Assembly (NCBI GenBank): GCA_900544675.1
Contig: UQVZ01000012.1
Location: 25,284-89,283, forward strand
DNA: 64,000 nt
Direction of reading: 5' to 3'
Source: an uncultured Bacteroides sp.
GTDB taxonomy: Bacteria > Bacteroidota > Bacteroidia > Bacteroidales > Bacteroidaceae
How positions within the stretch are numbered: position 1 is the first letter of the stretch; each line of letters begins with the position of its first letter. The translations under genes were made by a program, and so were the position numbers. Below the pieces are notes generated by a model. That model was given only the letters and a program-made list of their open reading frames with translations, was not told the DNA's origin and searched no databases. Shown here in pieces: positions 45,537 through 53,765 of this stretch.

Positions 45537-47459
45537 ATGAAGCCTATACCCAAATACCTTGCACTCCTGTTGATTATCATCGGATTCTATGCTTGCGCCA
45601 GCACCGGAACACCCGACGGAGGTCCTTACGACGAGGATCCGCCCAAGTTTATCCGTGCCACGCCGGAACCGAACGCCATCAACAACACGCGTAAGAACGT
45701 ATCCATCGAGTTCGATGAATACATCAACCTGGAGAACGCTTCGGAAAAGGTCATCATCTCACCTCCGCAACGCGAACAACCCGAAGTAAAGACCAGCGGC
45801 AAGCGGGTGGTGGTGAAGTTCATCGACTCGCTGGTGGCAAACACCACGTACACGATTGACTTCGGCGACGCTATCGTAGACAACAACGAAGGCAATCCGC
45901 TGGGATTGTTCTCGTATGCTTTCTCTACCGGTCCCGACATCGATACGATGGCGGTTTCGGGTACGGTCCTGAACGCCGAAAACCTGGAACCCATCAAAGG
46001 CATTCAGGTAGGCTTGCACAAGAATCTGAACGATACCGCCTTTACCAAGCTTCCGTTCGACCGCATCTCGCGCACGGATAGCCGCGGGCAGTTTACTATC
46101 CGGGGCGTCGCACCCGGCAAATACCGCATCTATGCCTTACAGGACGGAAACCAGAACTACCTGTACGACTCGAAGACAGAGACCGTGGCATGGTCGGACT
46201 CGTTAATCATCCCCAGCATGGCACCCGCCCTGCGCCACGACACCGTATGGAACGAAATCGATACAACCCATATCGATACCATTTACGACATACATTATAC
46301 CCGGTTCATGCCCGATGACATCATGCTGCGTGCCTTCAAGCAGGAAAGCTCCATGCAATACCTTGCCAAAAACGAGCGTCCCGATACGAAGAAGTTCTCG
46401 CTCTACTTCAGCGCGAAAGCCGATACCCTCCCCACTTTGAGAGGACTGGATTTCGACGAAAAGCAACTGATAGTGGAATCCAACCTGCGCAAGGACAGCA
46501 TTACCTACTGGATAAAGGACACCACGCTATGCGAACGTGATACCCTGACCATCGAGTTGAAATACCTGGAAACCGATACGCTCGGACAGCTCGTACCTAC
46601 GACCGACACCCTGCGCATGGTCAACAAGATTCCGCGAGAACGGCGTCTTGCCATGAAAAAGGAAGCTGAAGAGAAAGCCGAAAAAGAGCGCAAGAAACAG
46701 GAAAAGAAAGGAGATACCATCGCGGTGAAACCTACGTTCCTGACCATGAAAGTAGACGCTCCTTCCGAACTGGACATCAACCGGAACGTTATTATAAGTT
46801 TCGAGGAACCGATAGAAAGCATCGATACCGCCGCCATCCACATGCAAACCATGGTAGACTCGGTATGGCAAGACACCCCGTTCATTTTCATGGCAGACAC
46901 CATCGTGCCGCGCCGGTATGAAATTCTTGCCAACTGGCAACCCGGACAGGAATACCAGCTCACGATAGATTCGCTCGGATTCAAAGGCATTTACGGACTT
47001 TACACCGACAAGGTGGAAAACAAGCTGAAAGTGAAGACTACGGATGCCTACGGAACGCTTTACCTCAACATCGTGGGGGCAGGTCCGCACGCCATTGTGC
47101 AGCTCTTGAACAACAACGATGCCGCCATCCGCCAACAACCCGTGGCAGAGAACAACACCTGCGATTTCTATTTCCTGCAGCCCGGCACGAAGTATTACCT
47201 CCGCCTGTTCAATGATACGAACAACAACGGGAAATGGGATACAGGCAATTACGACGAGAAACTCCAACCCGAGGAAGTATTCTACTTCCCGAAGACATGG
47301 GAAATGAAAGCGAATTTCGAGTTTGAAGAAACCTGGGACATCCATGCTATTCAGCTCGACAAGCAAAAGCCGAATGAAATCAAGAAGCAGAAACCGGACG
47401 AGACCAAGAAAATCAAAGACCGAAATAAAGAAAGAGCCAAAAAATTAGGAAGAGAATGA
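45537..47459 (+). CDS. Lipoprotein with N-terminal SbsA/Big_5-type Ig-like domain
   Basis: This 640-residue lipoprotein starts MKPIPKYLALLLIIIGFYAC, with lipobox FYAC. Residues ~35-130 form a Big_5 domain (PPKFIRATPEPNAINNTRKNVSIEFDEYINL ... VANTTYTIDFGDAIVDNNEGNP). A carboxypeptidase-regulatory-like strand region follows (GTVLNAENLEPIKGIQVGLH). A charged coiled stretch occurs near residues 370-400 (MKKEAEEKAEKERKKQEKK), and the C-terminus is lysine-rich (QKPNEIKKQKPDETKKIKD). It is probably periplasmic or surface-anchored. It overlaps the DUF3108 gene by 4 bases. Confidence 0.8.
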   Translation: MKPIPKYLALLLIIIGFYACASTGTPDGGPYDEDPPKFIRATPEPNAINNTRKNVSIEFDEYINLENASEKVIISPPQREQPEVKTSGKRVVVKFIDSLVANTTYTIDFGDAIVDNNEGNPLGLFSYAFSTGPDIDTMAVSGTVLNAENLEPIKGIQVGLHKNLNDTAFTKLPFDRISRTDSRGQFTIRGVAPGKYRIYALQDGNQNYLYDSKTETVAWSDSLIIPSMAPALRHDTVWNEIDTTHIDTIYDIHYTRFMPDDIMLRAFKQESSMQYLAKNERPDTKKFSLYFSAKADTLPTLRGLDFDEKQLIVESNLRKDSITYWIKDTTLCERDTLTIELKYLETDTLGQLVPTTDTLRMVNKIPRERRLAMKKEAEEKAEKERKKQEKKGDTIAVKPTFLTMKVDAPSELDINRNVIISFEEPIESIDTAAIHMQTMVDSVWQDTPFIFMADTIVPRRYEILANWQPGQEYQLTIDSLGFKGIYGLYTDKVENKLKVKTTDAYGTLYLNIVGAGPHAIVQLLNNNDAAIRQQPVAENNTCDFYFLQPGTKYYLRLFNDTNNNGKWDTGNYDEKLQPEEVFYFPKTWEMKANFEFEETWDIHAIQLDKQKPNEIKKQKPDETKKIKDRNKERAKKLGRE

Positions 47460-48262
47460 TAAAGAAAGCTGTACTCTGCCTCTGCCTGCTAATAGCAAGC
47501 GTGGCAATGAAAGCCCAATGCGGTGCCGTAAACAACGCCATCAAGCCCGGAGAGTCGTTGAGCTATGAGCTGAAGTTCAACTGGAAATTCATCTGGTTCA
47601 ACGTAGGATGGGCGAAAATGACCGTAAACGAATCCAGCTACAAGGGAGAACCTTGCTTGCGCACCGACCTGAACTCTTATACGAACAAACGGTTCGACCG
47701 ATGGTTCAAGATGCGCGACACACTGACCTGCATCACCAGCCAGCAACTGGAACCGCTCTATTTCCGTAAAGGTGCCGAAGAAGGCAAACGATATACCGTA
47801 GACGAAGTGGAATTCAGCTATAAAGACGGGAAATGCATCGTCGACCAGCAACGCACTTTAAGAGGCAATACCACCAAGAAGCACGACGAAATGGACGTAT
47901 GTGTCTACGACATGCTGAGCATCCTGCTTCAGGCACGCTCCTACGACCCTACCGACTATAAAGTAGGCATGAAAATCCTCTTTTCGATGGCTACGGGCAA
48001 AGCCGTGGAAAAACAAACCCTTATCTATCGGGGCAAAGAGAACTTCACATCCGAAAACGGTGTGACTTACCGTTGCCTGGTATTCTCATTGGTCGAATAT
48101 ATTAATAACAAGGAGAAAGAGGTCATCACCTTCTTCGTCACCGATGACCTGAACCACTTGCCCGTTCGTCTGGACATGTACCTTAACTTCGGTTCGGCAA
48201 AAGCCTTCCTGACCGACATCAAAGGCAACCGCCATCCGTTGACTTCGATTGTAGAAAAATAA
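47456..48262 (+). CDS. DUF3108 family secreted protein
   Basis: This 268-residue protein has a signal peptide (MIKKAVLCLCLLIASVAMKA, cut near QC). The mature part shows the DUF3108 pattern: GESLSYELKFNWKFIWFNVGWAKMTV, then DVCVYDMLSILLQARSYD, then HLPVRLDMYLNFGSAKAFLTDIKG. The family is beta-rich, envelope-associated and of unknown function. It is the third gene of the GH3 operon, with a 4-base overlap with the gene before. It ends before a strong bidirectional hairpin. Confidence 0.82.
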   Translation: MIKKAVLCLCLLIASVAMKAQCGAVNNAIKPGESLSYELKFNWKFIWFNVGWAKMTVNESSYKGEPCLRTDLNSYTNKRFDRWFKMRDTLTCITSQQLEPLYFRKGAEEGKRYTVDEVEFSYKDGKCIVDQQRTLRGNTTKKHDEMDVCVYDMLSILLQARSYDPTDYKVGMKILFSMATGKAVEKQTLIYRGKENFTSENGVTYRCLVFSLVEYINNKEKEVITFFVTDDLNHLPVRLDMYLNFGSAKAFLTDIKGNRHPLTSIVEK

Positions 48263-48285
48263 TAGCCCCTGTATATAGAGATAAA

Positions 48286-48333
48286 GGCATAAGTAGCAAG
48301 AACTGGTATATAAACGCTCTTGCCACTTATGCC
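48286..48333. terminator. Long hairpin between convergent genes
   Basis: GGCATAAGTAGCAAGA (48286-48301) pairs with TCTTGCCACTTATGCC (48318-48333): 16-base arms with one mismatch and a 16-base loop. It lies midway between convergent stops, so it is probably a bidirectional terminator, although the T tract is missing. Confidence 0.65.
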
Positions 48334-48355
48334 AATAAACAATTCAACAGAAATG

Positions 48356-48784
48356 TTACGGAAGCTTGTCGCTGGCATCAAACTCAAGGTACTCAGAAGT
48401 ATAACCAGGTTCGCCCATCTGACCTCTTCTTTCGTATACTTCTAGTTTTTTTTCGGTCAATTTCTTAATGGCCCAATAATCCGTGTAATCGGAGAAATAG
48501 ATGGTATTGAAAGCCGGGTCACCGAATGACCAGCCGTGTTTCCATTCCATCCGGGTTTCTTTTCCATCGGAATCGACAGTAATATGGGTTTGGGTATAAG
48601 TGCCGTCAGGATCAAAATCATAACAAAGGTAATAGGTGTAACCTTGGTCGTGTGATTCCTGTACCCACACCCGGTCGCACAGCATTGTGATGATACTCAT
48701 TTCGCCATCATTGTAATAACCCATCCGTTCACACGAAATACACAGGAAAGGTAGCAGCAAAAGGAAAACATATACCTTTTTCAT
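48356..48784 (-). CDS. Small lipoprotein of unknown function
   Basis: This 142-residue lipoprotein starts MKKVYVFLLLLPFLCISC, with lipobox CISC. The mature part has a strand-rich, lipocalin-like pattern: LCDRVWVQESHDQGYTYYLCYDFDPDGTYTQTH, then WSFGDPAFNTIYFSDYTDYWAI. This resembles Bacteroidales lipocalin-like lipoproteins that measure a 'DRVWV...' first strand, but I cannot assign a family. Its start overlaps the stop of the upstream lipoprotein gene by 4 bases, so the two are probably co-translated. Confidence 0.65.
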   Translation of the reverse strand: MKKVYVFLLLLPFLCISCERMGYYNDGEMSIITMLCDRVWVQESHDQGYTYYLCYDFDPDGTYTQTHITVDSDGKETRMEWKHGWSFGDPAFNTIYFSDYTDYWAIKKLTEKKLEVYERRGQMGEPGYTSEYLEFDASDKLP

Positions 48785-49494
48785 TCGATAAAGCTTAATT
48801 GTCCTATTGGGGCATCGTTAAACGATTGGGTTGTAAAGTTCCATTCCGTGTCGTGGCCGTATGAAGCTGTACAATTCCATTGGATACAAGAGTTGTAAGG
48901 GTAGCCTATGCCACATACCAGCACCTTGGCTTCGCGCAGGTCGTAGCGATTTCCTGTTTTACACGTCACAAGAAATGCCCACCCGGCGTGGTTGTATGTG
49001 TTGGGATTCAAGTCGATAACAGTCCATACGGAAGGTTTTCCATAGACATCATACGTTTGGACTTGGTTTTCAAGATTAAGCAATGCCTTTATACGGGCTT
49101 GGTAACGAATGCCGGAAAGTTGCTTGACAAGGGTGATTGGAGAATCCGGCTTAATGCGGTTGATATGGATTTCTCGCTCGGTTATCATCACAATATAATC
49201 TACACTCCGGTTCGCGGCCATTTGTGTAGCGTATGCGTTTACCCGTGCCATACTTTGTTTGAATAGATGCAGGTTGTTGGAGTTTACCTGATTCAGTTCT
49301 TCCGATTGCCCTTCAATGTACGCCCTCGTTGAAGTTTTCTTGTCGGGGTTAATGTAAAACTCGTGAGTGGCATCATTCGTTTCTACATATTGGTTCAGAA
49401 TTTCGGCATCTTGTACGTAATTCCGGATGGCAGGTAGTTGGATTTTCGTGTTGTTGCGACACCCTGTCAATGCAGCAACAGCAACAAACAACAA
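48781..49494 (-). CDS. Lipoprotein of unknown function with a shifted start
   Basis: The open frame gives about 237 residues with lipobox ALTGC, but no ATG lies in frame; TTG codons at 49494 or just before are the only starts. At 49514-49512 there is an ATG followed by seven A. Adding one A would give MKKNTFFLLFVAVAALTGC, a standard lipoprotein signal. As written, the ATG frame ends after 15 codons. So this is a frameshifted allele, a slippage-dependent gene or a sequencing error. The mature protein includes RVNAYATQMAANRSVDYIVMITE and matches no family I know. Confidence 0.6.
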   Translation of the reverse strand: MLFVAVAALTGCRNNTKIQLPAIRNYVQDAEILNQYVETNDATHEFYINPDKKTSTRAYIEGQSEELNQVNSNNLHLFKQSMARVNAYATQMAANRSVDYIVMITEREIHINRIKPDSPITLVKQLSGIRYQARIKALLNLENQVQTYDVYGKPSVWTVIDLNPNTYNHAGWAFLVTCKTGNRYDLREAKVLVCGIGYPYNSCIQWNCTASYGHDTEWNFTTQSFNDAPIGQLSFIE

Positions 49495-49619
49495 AAAGAA
49501 AGTGTTTTTTTCATAAGGCTATCATTTTGGTATTGTTATATGATTAAATGTAATTTCAAATCAAACTCAAGAAGCATCTCTTGCACATATAAGACTACCA
49601 ATATGTGCAAGAGTACACT

Positions 49620-51098
49620 TTACTTGTTCAGACGCCAGGTAAATCCGTCTTTCGTGTCTTTCACCTCGAAGCCCAATGCGGCCAAGCTGTCACGAATTTT
49701 GTCGCTCGTAGCCCAGTCCTTATTGGCTTTGGCTTTCATGCGCTCTTCCAGCAGCATATCCACCACCTTGCTGAAAGCTTCTTCACGGGCGGCATTGTTC
49801 TCGCCTTCGGCTTTCAGTCCCAGGATATCAAAAGCGAACAGATGGAACACGCTCTTCAGCTCTTCCAGGTCGGCGGCACTGATGGTCGCTTTCTTATCGA
49901 GCACGATATTAATCATACGGATGGCATCGAACAAATGAGAAATGACAATCGGTGTGTTCAGGTCATCGTCCATCGCCTCGTAGCATTTCTCACGCAGTCC
50001 GGCAGGAGTAATACCCGATGTCGTAGCCGAAGGAGTGATGCGGTCCAGGTTCTTGATGCCTTCCAGCAGACGTTCCAGTCCCTTCTCGGCAGCCTGCAAG
50101 GCTTCGTTGCTGAAGTCTACTGTACTGCGATAATGCGCCTGCAGAATGAAGAAACGGATGGTCATCGGCGAGTAAGCCTGCGTAAGCAACGGGTTCGAGC
50201 CGGTAAAGAACTCTTCCAGCGTAATGAAATTGCCCAACGACTTACCCATTTTCTGTCCGTTGATGGTAATCATATTGTTGTGCATCCAGTAACGCACCAT
50301 CGGATGGCCTTCGGAAGCCACAGCCTGTGCTATCTCACATTCGTGATGCGGGAATATCAAGTCCATTCCGCCTCCGTGGATATCAAACGTATCGCCCAAA
50401 TACTTCCGTCCCATGGCTGTACATTCGCAATGCCAGCCGGGGAAACCGTTGCTCCAAGGCGAAGGCCAACGCATGATATGTTCGGGCTGCGCACATTTCC
50501 ACAAGGCGAAGTCTGCGGGATTACGCTTTTCTTCCTGGCCGTCCAGCTCACGGGTCGTATTGAGCACATCGTCCAGATTACGTCCCGAAAGCACGCCGTA
50601 ATGGTGGTCTTTGTTATACTTGGCTACATCGAAATAAACCGAGCCTTGGCTCTCATAGGCATAACCGTTCTTCAGAATCTCTTCCACCAGCTTGATTTGC
50701 TCGATGATATGTCCCGAAGCGTGCGGCTCGATGCTGGGCGGAAGCACATTCAAATCCTCCATCGCCTTATGATAACGGATAAGGTAATACTGGACCACTT
50801 CCATCGGCTCCAGCTGTTCCAGCCGTGCCTTCTTGGCTATCTTGTCTTCGCCATCGTCGGCATCGTGTTCCAAATGTCCCACATCGGTAATGTTGCGCAC
50901 ATAACGCACCTTGTAACCCAGGTGTTTCAGGTAACGGAACAGAATATCGAACGTGATGGCAGGACGGGCATGCCCCAAATGAGCATCGCCGTAAACGGTA
51001 GGACCGCATACATACATTCCTACGTGAGGAGCGTGCAAAGGAACAAACAGTTCCTTCTTGCGGGTCAACGTATTGTAGATAAACAGTTTATTTTCCAT
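49620..51098 (-). CDS. cysS: Cysteinyl-tRNA synthetase
   Basis: This 492-residue class I synthetase starts at the ATG at 51098 (MENKLFIYNTLTRKKELF); the longer frame to 51152 adds a hydrophobic stretch foreign to the family. The motifs are GMYVCGPTVYGDAHLGHAR (HIGH-type, with the zinc Cys), FPGWHCECTAMG, HHECEIAQ and INGQKMGKSLGNFI (KMSKS-type with Gly). A C-terminal helical and anticodon region follows. It charges tRNA-Cys. It is divergent from mnmA. Confidence 0.97.
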   Translation of the reverse strand: MENKLFIYNTLTRKKELFVPLHAPHVGMYVCGPTVYGDAHLGHARPAITFDILFRYLKHLGYKVRYVRNITDVGHLEHDADDGEDKIAKKARLEQLEPMEVVQYYLIRYHKAMEDLNVLPPSIEPHASGHIIEQIKLVEEILKNGYAYESQGSVYFDVAKYNKDHHYGVLSGRNLDDVLNTTRELDGQEEKRNPADFALWKCAQPEHIMRWPSPWSNGFPGWHCECTAMGRKYLGDTFDIHGGGMDLIFPHHECEIAQAVASEGHPMVRYWMHNNMITINGQKMGKSLGNFITLEEFFTGSNPLLTQAYSPMTIRFFILQAHYRSTVDFSNEALQAAEKGLERLLEGIKNLDRITPSATTSGITPAGLREKCYEAMDDDLNTPIVISHLFDAIRMINIVLDKKATISAADLEELKSVFHLFAFDILGLKAEGENNAAREEAFSKVVDMLLEERMKAKANKDWATSDKIRDSLAALGFEVKDTKDGFTWRLNK

Positions 51099-51121
51099 AA
51101 TTCTCGTTTTTGATAAGGCTA

Positions 51122-51129
51122 CAAAAATA
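51122..51129 (-). promoter_or_regulatory. Promoter of cysS
   Basis: Minus-strand TATTTTTG matches TAnnTTTG 24 bases before the ATG at 51098. Confidence 0.5.
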
Positions 51130-51331
51130 ACGAAAAAGGAAATAGCCGCCAAAGAAAAAGGCAGGATTCATCGTGCAAGAACGCTTCCAGCTTCGGTAAA
51201 AGAAACAAAAACACAATTTAGTGTCATAAGAATTTTTGTTAACGAACGTATAAGATAAGCCCGGATTCTTAAACTGTGTTATAAAACATATTATTTTACG
51301 TGCATACTCTTGCAAGTTTCGGAAAAGTCCG

Positions 51332-51339
51332 TACCTTTG
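51332..51339 (+). promoter_or_regulatory. Promoter of mnmA
   Basis: TACCTTTG followed by CAACG matches TAnnTTTG, with TTG at 51310-51312 about 19 bases upstream as a -33 element. The leader to the ATG at 51421 is about 75 bases. Confidence 0.75.
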
Positions 51340-51420
51340 CAACGTGTTTTTCATAGTATTAGATTTAAGGTTAACAAAGGTTGGAGTACAGCGGTACTCC
51401 TTTTTTTATGCCCGTACGTT

Positions 51421-52488
51421 ATGACAGTGGAAAAAAACAAGCGCGTGTTATTAGGCATGAGCGGCGGAACAGACAGTTCGGTAGCCGCCATCATCCTGCA
51501 GGATGCCGGATACGAAGTGACCGGCATTACATTCCGTTTTTATGAAAAAGAAGAGAATACCGAGTATCTCGACGATGCCGCCGGACTTTGCGAGCGGTTG
51601 CACATCCCCCACCTTATTTATGACGCGCGAGAGACTTTCAGCCGGAAAATCATCACTTATTTCATCGACGAATACCTGAAGGGACACACCCCCGTACCCT
51701 GCACGCTCTGCAACAACCTGCTGAAATGGCCGCTCCTGCAACGTATAGCGGACGAAAAAGGCATTTACCACATCGCCACCGGACACTATGTACAAAAAAG
51801 CCTGTACAACAACCGGTGGCACATCACCGCAGGTTCCGACCCCGACAAAGACCAGTCGTTCTTCTTATGGGGACTTCCGCAAGACATCCTCTGCCGGATG
51901 CTTCTGCCCTTGGGAAACCTTACGAAAAAAGAGGTACGCCGATTGGCAGCCGAACGGGGATTCCTGAAAATAGCCGGCAAGCGGGACAGCCTGGGCGTAT
52001 GTTTCTGCCCCGGAGACTACCGCAGCTTTCTGCGCCGACATACCGAAGCCGGAAGCATTACTCCCGGCATTTTCTATGACGAAGCCGGCACACCCATAGG
52101 AAAGCACGAAGGATATCCGTTCTATACCGTCGGACAACGCCGGGGGCTGGGCATTTACCGGAACAAGGCGCTGTTTGTCAAGGAAACCGTTCCCGAAACC
52201 AACGCGGTCATCATCACCGACAATATCCGCGCGCTGGAACACACCAGCATGACACTTTCGCACTGGCACCTGGTCTGCCCCGACGAAGTTATCGGAAGCA
52301 CCGATGAAATCATCGTCAAGATACGCTACCGTAAGCAAGCCAACCGTTGCTCGGTCGCCCTTACCGCCGACAAGCACCTGCAGGTCCGGTTGCACGAGCC
52401 GTTAGCCTCCATCGCTCCCGGACAAGCCGCCGTATTCTATCGGGGCGATAGGGTGTTGGGAGGAGGAATCATTATTGAAAGGAGTTAA
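51421..52488 (+). CDS. mnmA: tRNA 2-thiouridine(34) synthase MnmA-type
   Basis: This 355-residue enzyme thiolates U34 of Lys, Glu and Gln tRNAs. It starts MTVEKNKRVLLGMSGGTDSS; the longer frame upstream runs through the promoter. The PP-loop reads SGGTDSSVAA, with Thr where Val is usual. The first catalytic Cys is in PVPCTLCNN and the second in LGVCFCPGDYRSFL, with YTVGQRRGLGIY before the C-terminal barrel. Bacteroidales often carry two MnmA paralogues, and this may be the second. Its stop codon lies within the AGTTAAG repeat, so the last residues (ERS) are partly repeat-encoded. Confidence 0.92.
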   Translation: MTVEKNKRVLLGMSGGTDSSVAAIILQDAGYEVTGITFRFYEKEENTEYLDDAAGLCERLHIPHLIYDARETFSRKIITYFIDEYLKGHTPVPCTLCNNLLKWPLLQRIADEKGIYHIATGHYVQKSLYNNRWHITAGSDPDKDQSFFLWGLPQDILCRMLLPLGNLTKKEVRRLAAERGFLKIAGKRDSLGVCFCPGDYRSFLRRHTEAGSITPGIFYDEAGTPIGKHEGYPFYTVGQRRGLGIYRNKALFVKETVPETNAVIITDNIRALEHTSMTLSHWHLVCPDEVIGSTDEIIVKIRYRKQANRCSVALTADKHLQVRLHEPLASIAPGQAAVFYRGDRVLGGGIIIERS

Positions 52489-52720
52489 AGAAGTTAGAGA
52501 AGTTAAAGAAGTTATAGTAGAGTAGTTAAGTAATTAAGTAGTTAAGAAGTTAAGCCAATACTTCTACTTCAGTAACCAACTTTTGTCGATAAGTATTCCT
52601 CAATTCTATTAGTTAAGCCAATACTTCTACTTCAGCAACCAAACTATTGGCTTTAACTCCTAACGAAGCGAAGCAAAGTGATAACTTCTTTAACTCCTTA
52701 ACTACTCTGCTATAACTTCT
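52481..52720. repeat. AGTTAAG-rich inverted repeat region 2
   Basis: It starts GGAGTTAAAGAAGTTAG, overlapping the mnmA stop, and ends with the reverse type (CTTTAACTCCTTAACTAC). Inside, a 32-base unit beginning AGTTAAGCCAATACTTC occurs at 52548 and 52611 with one mismatch. ACTATTGGCTTTAACTCC (52643 onward) pairs with it. The whole gap between mnmA and cysE is filled by this structure and the cysE promoter. Confidence 0.8.
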
Positions 52721-52732
52721 AAAAAAAATTCG

Positions 52733-52740
52733 TACATTTG
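52733..52740 (+). promoter_or_regulatory. Promoter of the serine acetyltransferase gene
   Basis: TACATTTG followed by CCAAC matches TAnnTTTG 29 bases before the ATG at 52769, directly after repeat region 2. Confidence 0.65.
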
Positions 52741-52768
52741 CCAACAAACCATCAAAAATACGAACGAT

Positions 52769-53668
52769 ATGACACCCGACTATACCCCTATTCTGAATAA
52801 AGCTGTCAGCGAATTGTCGGCTCCTGAATCATACGAAGGGCTGTTCCATCAATATAAGGACGGCGAACCGCTGCCTTCCGCCAAGTCGCTCCGGCGCATC
52901 GTGGAACTGGCACGCGAGATTCTTTTCCCCGGTTATTTCGGCAATTCCACCATCCATCGGCGTACCCTCAATTACCACATCGGCGTGAATGTGGAAGAAC
53001 TCTTCCGTCTGCTCACCGCACAGGTGGAAGCCGGATTGTGCTTTGGCATCGAGAACAAGCTTTCCGAGGAGTCACCCGAAGACTCTCTGTGCCGGGCTAC
53101 GGCTGCCAACATCGCCGCGCAATTCATCAGCCGCCTGCCGCATATCCGCCATATCCTTGCCACTGATGTGGAAGCCGCTTACTACGGAGACCCTGCCGCC
53201 ACCTGCTTCGGTGAAATCATCTGCTGTTATCCCATTATCCGTGCCATCACCAATTACCGCATCGCGCACGAACTTTATACCCTGAATGTCCCGCTCATCC
53301 CGCGCATCATCACCGAGATGGCACATTCGGAAACGGGTATCGACATCCATCCCGGAGCCAAGATAGGCGACCACTTCACCATCGACCACGGCACAGGCGT
53401 GGTTATCGGAGCGACCTGTATCATCGGGAACCATGTCAAGCTATACCAGGGCGTTACCCTGGGAGCCAAGAGTTTCCCACTCGACGAGCAAGGCAACCCC
53501 ATCAAAGGCATTCCCCGTCATCCTATTCTGGAAGATGATGTGATTGTCTACTCCAACGCTACCATCTTGGGACGCATCACAATAGGACGTGGAGCCACCA
53601 TCGGAGGCAATATCTGGGTGACCGAAAGCGTACCGGCAGGCGCACGCATCGTGCAACGGAAAGGCTGA
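52769..53668 (+). CDS. cysE: Serine O-acetyltransferase
   Basis: This 299-residue enzyme makes O-acetylserine, the carbon skeleton for cysteine. The N-terminal helical domain (SAKSLRRIVELAREILFPGYFG) is of the EpsC type. The C-terminal left-handed beta-helix has GIDIHPGAKIGDHFTIDHGTGVVIG, with the catalytic HG pair, then IGNHVKLYQGVTLGAKSFP and GRITIGRGATIGGNIWV. Length and fold match the Bacteroidetes enzyme. It sits near cysS and mnmA, which handle or use cysteine, though it has its own promoter. Confidence 0.93.
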   Translation: MTPDYTPILNKAVSELSAPESYEGLFHQYKDGEPLPSAKSLRRIVELAREILFPGYFGNSTIHRRTLNYHIGVNVEELFRLLTAQVEAGLCFGIENKLSEESPEDSLCRATAANIAAQFISRLPHIRHILATDVEAAYYGDPAATCFGEIICCYPIIRAITNYRIAHELYTLNVPLIPRIITEMAHSETGIDIHPGAKIGDHFTIDHGTGVVIGATCIIGNHVKLYQGVTLGAKSFPLDEQGNPIKGIPRHPILEDDVIVYSNATILGRITIGRGATIGGNIWVTESVPAGARIVQRKG

Positions 53669-53729
53669 AAGAAGGCGTGTCTTCACGCGATTGTAACACT
53701 TGTTTCACGACCTTGTAACACGAAACGCT

Positions 53730-53737
53730 CACCTTTG
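53730..53737 (+). promoter_or_regulatory. Possible promoter of the PafA-like gene
   Basis: CACCTTTG followed by TAAGC is one base off TAnnTTTG and lies 29 bases before the ATG at 53766. Confidence 0.45.
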
Positions 53738-53765
53738 TAAGCAAATTTATAAAGGTAAAAAGATT

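Noticed and set aside
49605..51113. A 502-codon plus-strand frame opposite cysS
   Set aside because: Antisense shadow; cysS on the minus strand has all class I motifs.
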